A stretch of DNA of 64,000 bases from Stenotrophomonas_A sp035629025 (GTDB lineage: Bacteria > Pseudomonadota > Gammaproteobacteria > Xanthomonadales > Xanthomonadaceae): NCBI GenBank assembly GCA_035629025.1, contig DASPIU010000029.1:1-64000 (forward strand). Direction: 5' to 3'. Below are positions 53,009-61,214 of this stretch, piece by piece; positions within the stretch are counted from its first letter, which is position 1; every line of letters starts with the position of its first letter. A program made the position numbers and the translations under genes. Under the pieces are notes generated by a model, which was not told where the DNA came from, did no database searches, and saw only the letters and a program-made list of their open reading frames with translations.

Positions 53009-54532
53009 GTGACCCCGATCAAGCAGGAAGACCTCATCCAGAGCGTCGCCGATGCGTTGCAGTACATCAGCTACTACCACCCGGTCGACTACATCAAGAA
53101 CCTGTCCGCCGCCTATGAGCGCGAACAGTCGCCCGCGGCCAAGGACGCGATCGCGCAGATCCTGATCAACTCGCGCATGTGCGCCGAGGGCCACCGGCCG
53201 ATCTGCCAGGACACGGGTATCGTCACCGTGTTCCTGGAAATCGGCATGGACGTGCAGTGGGTCGATGCGACGATGGGCGTGGAAGACATGGTCAACGAGG
53301 GCGTGCGCCGCGCCTACAACCACCCGGACAACAAGCTGCGCGCCAGCGTGCTGGCCGACCCGGCCGGCAAGCGCCAGAACACGCGCGACAACACGCCGGC
53401 GGTGGTCAACGTCAAGGTGGTGCCGGGCGGCAGCGTGGACGTGATCGTGGCGGCCAAGGGCGGTGGCTCGGAAGCCAAGAGCAAGTTCGCCATGCTCAAC
53501 CCGTCCGATTCGATCGTGGACTGGGTGTTGAAGACGGTGCCGACGATGGGCGCCGGCTGGTGCCCGCCGGGCATGCTCGGCATCGGCATCGGCGGCACCG
53601 CGGAGAAGGCGATGCTGCTGGCCAAGGAAGCGTTGATGGAGCCGATCGACATCGTTGATCTGCAGGCGCGCGGCGCCAGCAACCGGGTCGAGGAGCTGCG
53701 CCTGGAGCTGTACGAGAAGGTCAACGCGCTGGGCATCGGCGCGCAGGGCCTGGGCGGGCTGACCACGGTGCTGGACATCAAGATCAAGGATTACCCCACG
53801 CACGCGGCGAACCTGCCGGTGGCGCTGATCCCGAATTGCGCGGCAACGCGGCATGCGCACTTCACGCTGGATGGCAGTGGCCCGGTGGCGCTGGAGCCGC
53901 CATCGCTGGAGGACTGGCCGAAGCTGACGTACAACCCGCAGAACGCGCGGCGGGTGAATCTGGACACGATCAGTCGCGAGGAGGTGGCGCAGTTCAAGCC
54001 GGGCGAGGTGCTGTTGCTCAATGGCAAGCTGCTGACCGGCCGCGACGCGGCGCACAAGCGGATGATCGACATGCTCAACCGGGGCGAGAAGCTGCCGGTG
54101 GATTTCACCAACCGCTTCATCTACTACGTGGGGCCGGTGGATCCGGTGCGCGACGAGGTGGTGGGGCCGGCGGGGCCGACGACGGCTACGCGCATGGACA
54201 AGTTCACGCGGCAGATGCTGGAGCAGACGGGTCTGCTGGGCATGGTGGGCAAGTCCGAGCGCGGCGATGCGGCGATCGATGCGATCCGCGACAACAAGGC
54301 GGTGTATCTGATGGCGGTGGGCGGTTCGGCCTATCTGGTGTCCAAGGCGATCAAGGCGAGCCGGGTGCTGGCGTTCGAGGATCTGGGCATGGAGGCGATC
54401 TACGAGTTCGAGGTCAAGGACATGCCGGTGACGGTGGCTGTGGATTCGGCGGGCACGTCGGTGCACAAGACCGGGCCGCGGGAATGGCAGGCGCGTATTG
54501 GCAAGATTCCTGTGGTGGTTGAGGCGGTTTGA
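53009..54532 (+). CDS. fumA: Class I fumarate hydratase (4Fe-4S)
   Basis: 507 residues from a GTG. It hydrates fumarate to malate in the TCA cycle and is oxygen-sensitive. Iron-sulphur ligands are likely the cysteines in RPICQDTGIVTVF, WCPPGMLGIGIGGTAEKA and NCAATRHAHFTL. The C-terminal domain has GEVLLLNGKLLTGRDAAHKRM, GPTTATRMDKFT and KGDAAI-like KSERGDAAIDAI, all class I features. It is followed by a nested inverted repeat. sodA and fpr in the same window belong to the superoxide defence that protects such clusters. Confidence 0.95.
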   Translation: MTPIKQEDLIQSVADALQYISYYHPVDYIKNLSAAYEREQSPAAKDAIAQILINSRMCAEGHRPICQDTGIVTVFLEIGMDVQWVDATMGVEDMVNEGVRRAYNHPDNKLRASVLADPAGKRQNTRDNTPAVVNVKVVPGGSVDVIVAAKGGGSEAKSKFAMLNPSDSIVDWVLKTVPTMGAGWCPPGMLGIGIGGTAEKAMLLAKEALMEPIDIVDLQARGASNRVEELRLELYEKVNALGIGAQGLGGLTTVLDIKIKDYPTHAANLPVALIPNCAATRHAHFTLDGSGPVALEPPSLEDWPKLTYNPQNARRVNLDTISREEVAQFKPGEVLLLNGKLLTGRDAAHKRMIDMLNRGEKLPVDFTNRFIYYVGPVDPVRDEVVGPAGPTTATRMDKFTRQMLEQTGLLGMVGKSERGDAAIDAIRDNKAVYLMAVGGSAYLVSKAIKASRVLAFEDLGMEAIYEFEVKDMPVTVAVDSAGTSVHKTGPREWQARIGKIPVVVEAV

Positions 54533-54609
54533 TTGGCCTGTGCGGGGTCGGCTCGGTCTGCGGGTTCTGCGGCCTGCGAGGTTGATCGGCTCGCTTGGGT
54601 TCTGCGCGC

Positions 54610-54717
54610 GGCATCCGGGGGCAGGCCCTGCCAGGACACGCCGTGAATCCGTCCCTGGAGGCTCGTAGGCAACATCCATGTTGCCTACGGTCCTGGCAGG
54701 GCCTGCCCCCGAATGCC
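54610..54717. repeat. Nested inverted repeat element, copy 2 (108 bp)
   Basis: Outer arms 54610-54637 and 54690-54717 (28 bp, one mismatch). The 26-nt core is 54638-54663, the inner palindrome (CGTAGGCAACAT, CC spacer, ATGTTGCCTACG) 54664-54689. It is nearly identical to copy 1 (9890-9997) in reverse orientation. Same plan, different arm sequence, at 62119-62221. Confidence 0.92.
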
Positions 54718-54797
54718 CGACAGATCGGCGGCGTCGGATGGGAAGAGCGGGGCGCGCCGCCTGAAGGCGGCGAACCGCGGTGTCGGCCGATGCCGTT

Positions 54798-54820
54798 GTA
54801 GGAGGGGCTTCAGCCCCGAC
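54798..54820. repeat. Single REP-like half element
   Basis: GTAGGAGGGGCTTCAGCCCC without the inverted partner seen elsewhere. The rest of the 378-bp gap 54533-54910 contains the nested repeat above and no further recognisable feature. Confidence 0.85.
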
Positions 54821-54910
54821 GCGACCAACTGGATGAACCCATGCCGTTTCCCGCTCGCGGCAGCGCTGACAGGACACTAGCCTTTGCGCTCCTGCATCGT
54901 GGCAAGCGCA

Positions 54911-55222
54911 ATGAGAAAACGTCGGGTTCTGCTTCTGGTCTGCTGGATGCTGCCGGCGCTGTGGCTCACCGGCTGCGCCGGACCGCCGCAGCCGCTGGCC
55001 GGGGGCGATCCTCAGGCCTGCATCAACACCTGCAATGATGTGGGCAAACGTTGCCTGGGCAGTGGCGCGAGCTGCCCAGTGCGGGGGCAGCACAACTGCA
55101 AGGGCCTGGCCGACGCCAGCCAGCGCCTGGCCTGCATGAGCGAGGAGGGCGAGTGCGGGGTGTCGCGGGAGGAGCGCTGCCTGACGCTGCGGGCAAACTG
55201 CGTACAATCCTGCGGTCTGTGA
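54911..55222 (+). CDS. Cysteine-rich lipoprotein of unknown function
   Basis: 103 residues. Lipoprotein signal MRKRRVLLLVCWMLPALWLTGC with the modified Cys at 22. The mature part has about ten more cysteines (ACINTC, KRCLG, ASCPV, HNCKG, LACMS, GECG, ERCL, ANCV, QSCG), enough for several disulphides in the periplasm. No heme motif (CxxCH) and no known fold seen. A second ATG 27 bp upstream is possible. A GST gene follows 16 bp later. Confidence 0.78.
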   Translation: MRKRRVLLLVCWMLPALWLTGCAGPPQPLAGGDPQACINTCNDVGKRCLGSGASCPVRGQHNCKGLADASQRLACMSEEGECGVSREERCLTLRANCVQSCGL

Positions 55223-55238
55223 AGCGGGGGAGCCGCCG

Positions 55239-55874
55239 ATGAGTGCCGTCCTGTATTACTCGCCCAGTACCGCCGCGCTGGTGGTGCACTGGCTGTTGAT
55301 CGAGCTGGATATCGCGCATGAGTTGCGCCTGGTCGATGTCGAGAAGGGCGAGCAGAAGCGGGCGGATTACCTGGCGCTGAACCCTGCCGGGGTGGTGCCG
55401 ACGCTGGTGCTCGACGGCCAGGTGCTGACCGAAGCGGCGGCGATTGTGATGCACCTGGCCGATCGCCATCCCGAAGCGGGCCTGGCGCCGGTGCCGGGCA
55501 GCGCGGAACGGGCCGACTACTACCGCTGGATGTTCTGGTGCGCCAATACGCTGCAGCCGGCTTACCGCGCGTGGTTCTATCCGCATGAGCCGGCCGGCGC
55601 GGGCCAGGAACAGGCGGTGCGCGCGCAGGCCCGCATGGCCATCGAAGCGGCGTGGGAGCGCGTGGCCACGCATCTGCGGGCACACGGGCCATATCTGCTG
55701 GGCGCGCGGCCCTGTGCCGCGGATTTCCTGCTGACGATGCTGATGCGCTGGTCGCGCAACATGCCGCGGCCGGTCGACGACTGGCCCGTCCTGCACGATT
55801 ACGCGCGGCGGATGAAGGACCGCCCCGCGTTTGCCGAAACCTACCGCCGCGAAGGGCTCAGCGACTGGACCTGA
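55239..55874 (+). CDS. Glutathione S-transferase family protein
   Basis: 211 residues. Thioredoxin-like domain with YYSPSTAALVVHWLLIELDI, the cis-Pro segment AGVVPTLVLDGQ and LTEAAAIVMHLADRHPE; the C-terminal helical domain has YLLGARPCAADFLLTML with the conserved N-cap Asp. The pattern resembles the beta/theta-like bacterial GSTs. Substrate unknown; independent of the GST at 18462. Confidence 0.9.
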   Translation: MSAVLYYSPSTAALVVHWLLIELDIAHELRLVDVEKGEQKRADYLALNPAGVVPTLVLDGQVLTEAAAIVMHLADRHPEAGLAPVPGSAERADYYRWMFWCANTLQPAYRAWFYPHEPAGAGQEQAVRAQARMAIEAAWERVATHLRAHGPYLLGARPCAADFLLTMLMRWSRNMPRPVDDWPVLHDYARRMKDRPAFAETYRREGLSDWT

Positions 55875-55892
55875 CGGTCCGGCGCCGCGCCC

Positions 55893-57014
55893 TCAGAACC
55901 ACTCCAGCAGCGACACGCCCACGCCGATGTAGGTCGCGCGGTGGTTGTAGTCGATCAGGCTTTCGCCATAGCCGTCGAACACCTGCACGTGGCCGCGCAG
56001 CAGGTTGGTGATCGGAAATCCATAGTCGAGCTGCAGCGCGCCATGCGAGCGGTCGCCGCCGCGCAGCGAATGCCGCGCCATCAGCGAGACCTCGTGGCCG
56101 TCGCGGTTGTAGACCAGGGTGGCGTCGCCGCGACCCATGTAATCCTCGATGTCCGGATTGTTGTCGTCGCTGCGCTGTTCCTTGATGCGGAACCAGGGCC
56201 GCAGCATCAAGGCCCAGTGCTCGCGGTCCAGACCGAAATTGAGGATGACGCGGTTCCAGCTGCGTGACAGCGGGTCGCTGCGGCCGTTGGACTGGTGGTT
56301 GAGCGAAATGCCGCTCATGCGCCCGCGCCAGCCGAACAGGTCGTAGTTGTTGCGGAACACCAGCATGGCCTCGGGCTCGTAGTTGGTCTCGCGGAACGGG
56401 CGCGATTCCTCGGAGTTGTAGGCCTGCCAGCGCGAGCTCTGGGTGTAGCCGACCCAGATGTCGCCGTTGTCGTCGAACAGATCTTCGACCACCTTGGTCT
56501 TGAAGCTGAGCTGGAACTTCAGTTCGGTGTTGTCCAGCACCTGCGGGTCGGTCACGGTGTTGTTCGGGTTCGGCGAGCTGGGCGTGACATTGGTCTTGCT
56601 GGTCCAGAACGCCGGCAGCAGGTAGACCGGCTTGTAGGCGCGCAGCTGGAAGGTGCCGAGCTTGGAGTCCTTGGCCAGTTCCCAGCGGCTGTCCAGCAGC
56701 GAGCCGCGGCCGGCGTTGGCGATGTTCTGGTCATCGCTCTTGAAGATTTCCTTGACCTGCTTGCGCTCGGCGCGGCTGTCGGTTTCGGCCAGGGTTTCGC
56801 GCTGGGTTTCCCGCGCCGCTTCGGCGGCGGCATCGGCCAGCGCGGTGTCGGCGGGGGTGTAGCCGAGCACGCGGTCGTAGCAGGCCAGGCGCAGCGCGTC
56901 GCTGGAGATGGAGGTGCAGGCGGCCGGCGTGGCTGCCTGTGGCGCGATCTCCTGCGCCTGCGCCAGCGGACTGGCGGCCAGGACGATCAACAGGCAGGGA
57001 TGGGGGCGGATCAT
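55893..57014 (-). CDS. pldA: Outer membrane phospholipase A1
   Basis: 373 residues. Signal peptide about 1-20 (ending LAQAQE), a roughly 100-residue N-terminal extension with a charged helix (AEAARETQRETLAETDSRAERKQ), then the 12-strand beta-barrel enzyme: KFQLSFKTKVVEDLF, YTQSSRWQAYN, the catalytic GISLNHQSNGRSDP (His-Ser with calcium site) and SWNRVILNFG, ending in an aromatic residue (EWF) as outer membrane proteins do. It hydrolyses misplaced phospholipids on the cell surface. The ATG at 57014 gives a normal signal peptide. Confidence 0.93.
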   Translation of the reverse strand: MIRPHPCLLIVLAASPLAQAQEIAPQAATPAACTSISSDALRLACYDRVLGYTPADTALADAAAEAARETQRETLAETDSRAERKQVKEIFKSDDQNIANAGRGSLLDSRWELAKDSKLGTFQLRAYKPVYLLPAFWTSKTNVTPSSPNPNNTVTDPQVLDNTELKFQLSFKTKVVEDLFDDNGDIWVGYTQSSRWQAYNSEESRPFRETNYEPEAMLVFRNNYDLFGWRGRMSGISLNHQSNGRSDPLSRSWNRVILNFGLDREHWALMLRPWFRIKEQRSDDNNPDIEDYMGRGDATLVYNRDGHEVSLMARHSLRGGDRSHGALQLDYGFPITNLLRGHVQVFDGYGESLIDYNHRATYIGVGVSLLEWF

Positions 57015-57084
57015 GGCAAGCGCGACTCCATGCGGGGGCAGCGCAGAAAATACCCGATCGCGCGGCCGCCGCGTTGTGCCTGGC

Positions 57085-57570
57085 TCACAACCACCAGGCA
57101 AGCACGAACAATCCGATCATGCAGAAGCCCAGCGCGAACTTCGACGCCGTGCCGAGCAGGATGCCCAACCACGTGCCGAAGCCGACGCGGGTGGCATGGC
57201 CGACGCGGCGGCTGTGCCAGTACTCGCCGACCCAGGCGCCGGCAAACGGCCCGACGAACAAGCCGATCGGCAGGAAGAACAGGCCGACCACCGTGCCCAG
57301 CGCCGAGCCCCACAGGGCCCAGGCGCTGGCGCCGACCCTCTGCGCCCCATACACGGTGGCCAGGAAGTCGATCAGGAAGGACAGGGCTGTAAGCAAGCCG
57401 ATGAGGGTCAATGGAATCCAGCCCACGTGGGTGAAGCCATCGGCCCAGGCCGCGACCAGCAGGCCGGCAAAGACCAGTGGCAGGCCGGGCAGGGCCGGCA
57501 ACACCACGCCGGCAAAGCCGACCAGAACCAGGATGCCGGCGATCAGGTAGTAGATGAATGAGGGGTCCAT
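57085..57570 (-). CDS. DUF456 family membrane protein
   Basis: 161 residues, about four to five membrane helices. The Gly-rich repeats GFAGVVLPALPGLPLVFAG and FLPIGLFVGPFAGAWVGE are the DUF456 hallmark; DFLATVYGAQRVGASAWALWGSALGTVVG lies between them. No biochemical role is established. ATG at 57570. Confidence 0.92.
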   Translation of the reverse strand: MDPSFIYYLIAGILVLVGFAGVVLPALPGLPLVFAGLLVAAWADGFTHVGWIPLTLIGLLTALSFLIDFLATVYGAQRVGASAWALWGSALGTVVGLFFLPIGLFVGPFAGAWVGEYWHSRRVGHATRVGFGTWLGILLGTASKFALGFCMIGLFVLAWWL

Positions 57571-57633
57571 GTCGGTCCGGTCAGGAGGTCAAACTGGGTC
57601 AAAAGGGGGTTGACAAAAGTGATGGCGGGGTGA

Positions 57634-57662
57634 TTGACAGTCCGTTTTGCCCGGGTTAAGTT
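57634..57662 (+). promoter_or_regulatory. Promoter of the second cold-shock gene
   Basis: Consensus -35 TTGACA (57634-57639), exactly 17 nt, then TAAGTT (57657-57662). Another TTGACA occurs at 57610-57615. Expected start near 57669 gives a leader of about 140 nt, as seen for other csp mRNAs. Confidence 0.6.
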
Positions 57663-57682
57663 GCAGCCGCTGCGCTTGGCAA

Positions 57683-57702
57683 GGTCACCGTGAATCGTGG
57701 CC
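57683..57702 (+). promoter_or_regulatory. Conserved 20-nt hairpin in csp leader, copy 2
   Basis: Identical in all 20 bases to 17963-17982 in the other csp leader, at almost the same distance (105 vs 114 nt) from the start codon. The flanking sequence is otherwise different, apart from a short CCGATCC about 15-20 nt further on. Folds as GGUCAC / GUGGCC with an 8-nt loop. Confidence 0.7.
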
Positions 57703-57807
57703 TGATGGGTCGGCCGATCCGGGCGTCCCCCGTACCTCGCTTCCTCCTTGCAACCAGCCACCCATTGCCGTCAACCAACCGAATGTGTCGTCAGGGAGTA
57801 ATGCGAG

Positions 57808-58017
57808 ATGTCAGAGCGTGAGACCGGTACCGTCAAGTGGTTCAACGATGCCAAGGGCTTCGGCTTCATCAGCCGCGAGAACGGAGAGGATGTGTTCGTC
57901 CACTTCCGCGCGATCCAGATCCAGGGCTTCAAGAGCCTGAAAGAAGGCCAGAAGGTCAGCTTCACCGTGGTGCAGGGGCAGAAGGGCCTGCAGGCCGACG
58001 CCGTGCAGCCGGCCTGA
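57808..58017 (+). CDS. csp: Cold-shock protein, CspA family
   Basis: 69 residues, one cold-shock domain with VKWFNDAKGFGFISRE (RNP1) and VFVHFRA (RNP2). Close paralogue of the gene at 18097, sharing length, motifs and ending (ADAVQPA against ADQVQAV). GGGAG at 57794-57798 precedes the ATG by 9 nt. It has its own promoter, a long leader with the shared hairpin, and a terminator. Confidence 0.95.
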   Translation: MSERETGTVKWFNDAKGFGFISRENGEDVFVHFRAIQIQGFKSLKEGQKVSFTVVQGQKGLQADAVQPA

Positions 58018-58038
58018 AACCTCCGCCATGCACCCAGC

Positions 58039-58064
58039 AAAAAGGCCCGCTTGCGGGCCTTTTT
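58039..58064. terminator. Terminator between csp and the converging glycine-zipper gene
   Basis: AAAAAGGCCCG(CTTG)CGGGCCTTTTT: a strong stem with A-run on one side and T-run on the other, so it works for both strands. Confidence 0.92.
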
Positions 58065-58086
58065 GCTGCCGGCAGGTCGCCCTGGC

Positions 58087-58569
58087 TCAGCGCAGCACGA
58101 CGCGGCCGTTGACCACGCGCACGTAGGTGTTCTCGCGGATTCCGCCCAGATCGCGCTGGTTGATGACGAGGACGCGGCCATCGTCCATCTTGACCTGGAT
58201 GTCGTAGGAATCGCCAGTGACATTCTTCTGGATCGCGTTGCCCGCCACCGCGCCGGCGCCGGCGCCGAGCACCGTGGCCACGTTCTGGTTGCCCTTGCTG
58301 CCGCCGGTCTCATGCGAAATGGTGCGGCCGGCAACGGCGCCGACGATGCCACCGAGGACCGCGCCGGTCGCCGAAGGCGCGCTGCGGTTGGACTGCACCG
58401 CGTCGATACGGGTAACGATGCCGCAATCGGCGCAGCGACCTGCCTGCGAGTAGCCGGAGTTGTAGCTGCCGCCGCCATAGTTGCTGTAACCGGGCTGGCT
58501 GGTGGCACAGCCGGCGAGCAGGGCCGCCGTGCCCAGGCCGAAGCCAAGGCCGATCTGACGAATGTTCAT
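58087..58569 (-). CDS. Glycine-zipper outer membrane lipoprotein (17 kDa antigen/SlyB type)
   Basis: 160 residues from ATG 58569 (GGAGGACCC site just upstream). Lipobox ALLAGC. The central part alternates Gly/Ala in zipper helices (GAVLGGIVGAVAGRTIS and LGAGAGAVAGNAI), the glycine-zipper 2TM domain, followed by a conserved C-terminal sheet (YDIQVKMDDGRVLVINQRD). Two extra cysteines (RCADCG) before the zipper are typical of the 17-kDa surface antigen relatives in this family. Probably an outer membrane stress lipoprotein. Confidence 0.9.
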   Translation of the reverse strand: MNIRQIGLGFGLGTAALLAGCATSQPGYSNYGGGSYNSGYSQAGRCADCGIVTRIDAVQSNRSAPSATGAVLGGIVGAVAGRTISHETGGSKGNQNVATVLGAGAGAVAGNAIQKNVTGDSYDIQVKMDDGRVLVINQRDLGGIRENTYVRVVNGRVVLR

Positions 58570-58722
58570 GGGTCCTCCGATGGTCAGGTGCGGCGCCTTT
58601 GCCGCGGGGACCTCATCCTCTCGTGCCCCGGGTGAACGCGATGCCAACCGTAGCCGCTGCGTGCGACTGGGCGGGGTACAGCGGACATCCACGTCAACAC
58701 CGTGCGAAACCCGCTGCCGGTA

Positions 58723-59154
58723 TCAACGGAAATCCTGGTGGCAGGCCTTGCAGGCTTCGCCGATGCGCGTGTTGACCGTGGCCAGCGCGCCGCAGTTGGC
58801 CGGCGCTTCGGCCAGCGACTGGTCCAGCGCCGAGCGCAGGTTGCGTGCGTGCTCGGCGTAGCGGCGGTCATCGCGCAGGCTGGGGAAGGCCGCTTCCAGG
58901 TCATTGGACAGGTAGCGCAGTGACTGCAGCCGCGGCAGCGCGTCGGCCGTGGTGCAGCGGTTCTGCTTCTGCGCCTGCAGCAGCAGCTTGGTCTGGTGCG
59001 CCATCACATGCATCAGCGCATGCGGGAAGGGATCGCGCCGCGCCTCCAGGGCGCGCAGCAGCATCACGGTGGCGACGATGCCCACCAGCAGGCCGATCAA
59101 GGCCATGAACAAATAGCGGTAGGCGGCGGAAGGACGGCGGGGCTGGCTGGACAT
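58723..59154 (-). CDS. Membrane-anchored c-type cytochrome
   Basis: 143 residues. One N-terminal membrane helix (LFMALIGLLVGIVATVMLL), then a four-helix bundle with a C-terminal heme-binding motif C135-K-A-C138-H139, the position found in the cytochrome c'/c556 group. Met64-type ligands cannot be assigned with certainty. It may move electrons in the periplasm; no oxidase genes are adjacent. ATG at 59154. Confidence 0.8.
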   Translation of the reverse strand: MSSQPRRPSAAYRYLFMALIGLLVGIVATVMLLRALEARRDPFPHALMHVMAHQTKLLLQAQKQNRCTTADALPRLQSLRYLSNDLEAAFPSLRDDRRYAEHARNLRSALDQSLAEAPANCGALATVNTRIGEACKACHQDFR

Positions 59155-59223
59155 GGCGGGCTCCGGGGCAGGCGGCTGGCACTGGCGCCGATGCTACGAC
59201 GGTCCGGGCGCCGCCGCACCCGG

Positions 59224-59229
59224 TAAAAT
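59224..59229 (+). promoter_or_regulatory. Putative -10 box of tcdA, leaderless arrangement
   Basis: TAAAAT (5 of 6 matches) ends 6 nt before the tcdA ATG. No ribosome binding site fits between. Confidence 0.5.
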
Positions 59230-59235
59230 GTCGGC

Positions 59236-60075
59236 ATGGATTCGCAATGGCTTGAACGATTCGCCGGCATCGAACGGCTTTATGGCGTGGGCAGCGTGGC
59301 GCGGCTGGCCGCCTGCCGCGTGGCGGTGGTGGGCATGGGCGGGGTCGGCTCGTGGGTGGTGGAGGCGCTGGCCCGTTCGGCCGTGGGCCACCTGACCCTG
59401 ATCGACGCCGACGACATCTGCGTGTCCAACACCAATCGCCAGCTGCCGGCGCTGGCCGGCCAGTACGGTCAGAACAAGGCCCAGGCGATGGCCACGCGTT
59501 GCCGCGCGATCAACCCGCAGATCGACGTGGTCGCGGTGGAGGCTTTCCTCACCGCCAGCAACATGGAGTTGCTGCTCGGGCAGGGCTTCGACCTGGTGAT
59601 CGATGCCTGCGACAGTTTCCGGGTCAAGGTGGAAGCCATCGCCTGGTGCCGCCGGCGCAAGCTGCCGCTGGTCACGGTGGGCGCGGCCGGCGGGCGTACC
59701 GACCCGACCCTGGTGCGCGTGCGCGATGTGTCGCGCACCGAGCACGACGCGATGCTGGCGCTGATCCGCAAGAAGCTGCGCGGCGAGTTCAACTTCCCCA
59801 AGAATCCGCAGCGCTACTTCGGCGTGCCGGCGGTGTACTCGCTGGAGAACGTCAAGTACCCGCAAGCCGATGGCAGCGTCTGCGGCGTGCGCCCGCAGCT
59901 CGGCGCCGATGCGGCGCTCAAGCTGGACTGCGGTGCCGGTCTGGGCGCCGCCACGCATATCACCGGCGCATTCGCCTTTGCCGCCACCGGCAAGGCACTG
60001 GAAATGCTGCTCAAGCCCAAGGCCGCGGCCAGGCCGCAAGCCGCCGCGGAGGCCAAAGCCGCCGAGGCGCTGTAG
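59236..60075 (+). CDS. tcdA: tRNA threonylcarbamoyladenosine dehydratase
   Basis: 279 residues, ThiF/E1-like fold. It cyclises t6A to ct6A in tRNA with ATP; tsaE in this window makes part of the substrate. ATP-binding VVGMGGVGSWVVEALARS is near 29-46, with DADDICVSNTNRQLPAL and VIDACDSFRVKVEAI following; the conserved Cys site is in the C-terminal half. Its C-terminal tail is Ala-rich. It converges with the TatD-type gene two bp after its stop. Confidence 0.94.
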   Translation: MDSQWLERFAGIERLYGVGSVARLAACRVAVVGMGGVGSWVVEALARSAVGHLTLIDADDICVSNTNRQLPALAGQYGQNKAQAMATRCRAINPQIDVVAVEAFLTASNMELLLGQGFDLVIDACDSFRVKVEAIAWCRRRKLPLVTVGAAGGRTDPTLVRVRDVSRTEHDAMLALIRKKLRGEFNFPKNPQRYFGVPAVYSLENVKYPQADGSVCGVRPQLGADAALKLDCGAGLGAATHITGAFAFAATGKALEMLLKPKAAARPQAAAEAKAAEAL

Positions 60076-60076
60076 T

Positions 60077-60844
60077 TCAGTCGGCGAGGGCGAACAGGCG
60101 GCGCGCGTTGTCGCGCGTTTGCGCGGCGATGTCCGCGGCCGCTTCGCCACGCAGGTCGGCGATGACCTGCGCGATATGGCCCAGGCGTGCCGGCTCGTTG
60201 CGCTGGCCGCGAATGTCGGCGTCGGGCTGGTCCGGGGCGTCGGTCTCCAGCAGCAGGTACTGCAGCGGCATGGTCTGGGCCAGGTGACGCAGCCGGCGCG
60301 CGCGTTCGTAGGTGACCGGCCCGCCGAGGCCGATGAGAAAGCCGCGTTCCCACAACTGGCGCGCCTGTTCGGGGCTGCCGGCAAAGCTGTGCACCACGCC
60401 GCGCACCTCGCCGGTGCGGCGGATGGCCTGGATCACCGCCTCGACCGCGCGCCGCGCATGCACGACCAGCGGCAGGTCGTAGCGCTGGGCCAGGGCCAGC
60501 TGGCCGTCGAAGTAATGCGCTTGGGCGGCGTGGTCCAGATCCTCGATGAAGTAGTCCAGCCCGCACTCGCCGATCGCGCAGGGGCGCTCGCGCTCGATCC
60601 ACTGCTGCAGCTGGTCCAGGTGTTCGGGCCGGTGCTCGGCCAGGAACACCGGGTGCAAGCCGTAGGCCGGATGCAGCCCGGCCTGCGCGCGGCACACCTG
60701 CCGCAGCTTCGGCCAGCTGGCGGCGGTCGTCGCCGGCACCACCTGGGCCAGGACGCCGGCGGCGCTGGCGCGTGCGAGCACGGCGTCGCGGTCGGCATCG
60801 AACTCGTCGGCGTCCAGGTGGCAGTGGCTGTCGATCAGTTGCAT
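60077..60844 (-). CDS. TatD family metal-dependent hydrolase
   Basis: 255 residues. TIM-barrel metal-dependent hydrolase (DNase-like). Metal motifs: LIDSHCHLDADEF at the start (HxH), IGECGLDYF (Glu), LVVHARRA, VHSFAG and LLETDAPDQP (Asp). The IGECGLDY form resembles the YjjV branch of the family. ATG at 60844. Next to the small DUF6116-like gene. Confidence 0.92.
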   Translation of the reverse strand: MQLIDSHCHLDADEFDADRDAVLARASAAGVLAQVVPATTAASWPKLRQVCRAQAGLHPAYGLHPVFLAEHRPEHLDQLQQWIERERPCAIGECGLDYFIEDLDHAAQAHYFDGQLALAQRYDLPLVVHARRAVEAVIQAIRRTGEVRGVVHSFAGSPEQARQLWERGFLIGLGGPVTYERARRLRHLAQTMPLQYLLLETDAPDQPDADIRGQRNEPARLGHIAQVIADLRGEAAADIAAQTRDNARRLFALAD

Positions 60845-60851
60845 GCGGCGC

Positions 60852-61064
60852 TCAGCCGTTGCGCAGGGACGGCGGCGTGCCCTTGCGATACTTCCAGTTG
60901 GCGAGCAGCACCGTGGACAGGCCAAGCACCAGTTCATCGACGAAGGGCACCGGGTCTGGCAGGAACAGGTCGACCACGAACAGCGCGGCGACGACCTTGG
61001 CCAGGGTGGGGAAGCGCAGGCGGCCGGCCCAGTTCAAAAGCGGCACGGTAAGCGGGTTGGGCAT
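60852..61064 (-). CDS. Small membrane protein, DUF6116-like
   Basis: 70 residues from ATG 61064 with AAGGAAC six nt upstream. Pattern: PLLNWAGRLRFPTLAKVVAALFVVDLFLPDPVPFVDELVLGLSTVLLANW, two membrane helices around a Pro-rich turn. This resembles the small DUF6116 proteins common in Xanthomonadaceae; function unknown. It ends 7 bp before the TatD-type start, so they may be cotranscribed. Confidence 0.72.
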   Translation of the reverse strand: MPNPLTVPLLNWAGRLRFPTLAKVVAALFVVDLFLPDPVPFVDELVLGLSTVLLANWKYRKGTPPSLRNG

Positions 61065-61214
61065 GGCAGTTCCTTGGAAACGACTAAGCGTGAATGAAAT
61101 CACCCGCCAAGCTCCTTCACACGCACATTCTCCGCGAAGGCGTGGATTTGTTCAGCAAGGTCGTGATGGAATCCCACCGTCCTCAAACGCGGACCGTCCG
61201 CAGGGAGCAAGTCA

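Noticed and set aside
54881..54911. Upstream ATG 54884 as the start of the Cys-rich lipoprotein.
   Set aside because: It adds nine residues before the lipoprotein signal; ATG 54911 gives the standard N-terminus with Cys at 22.
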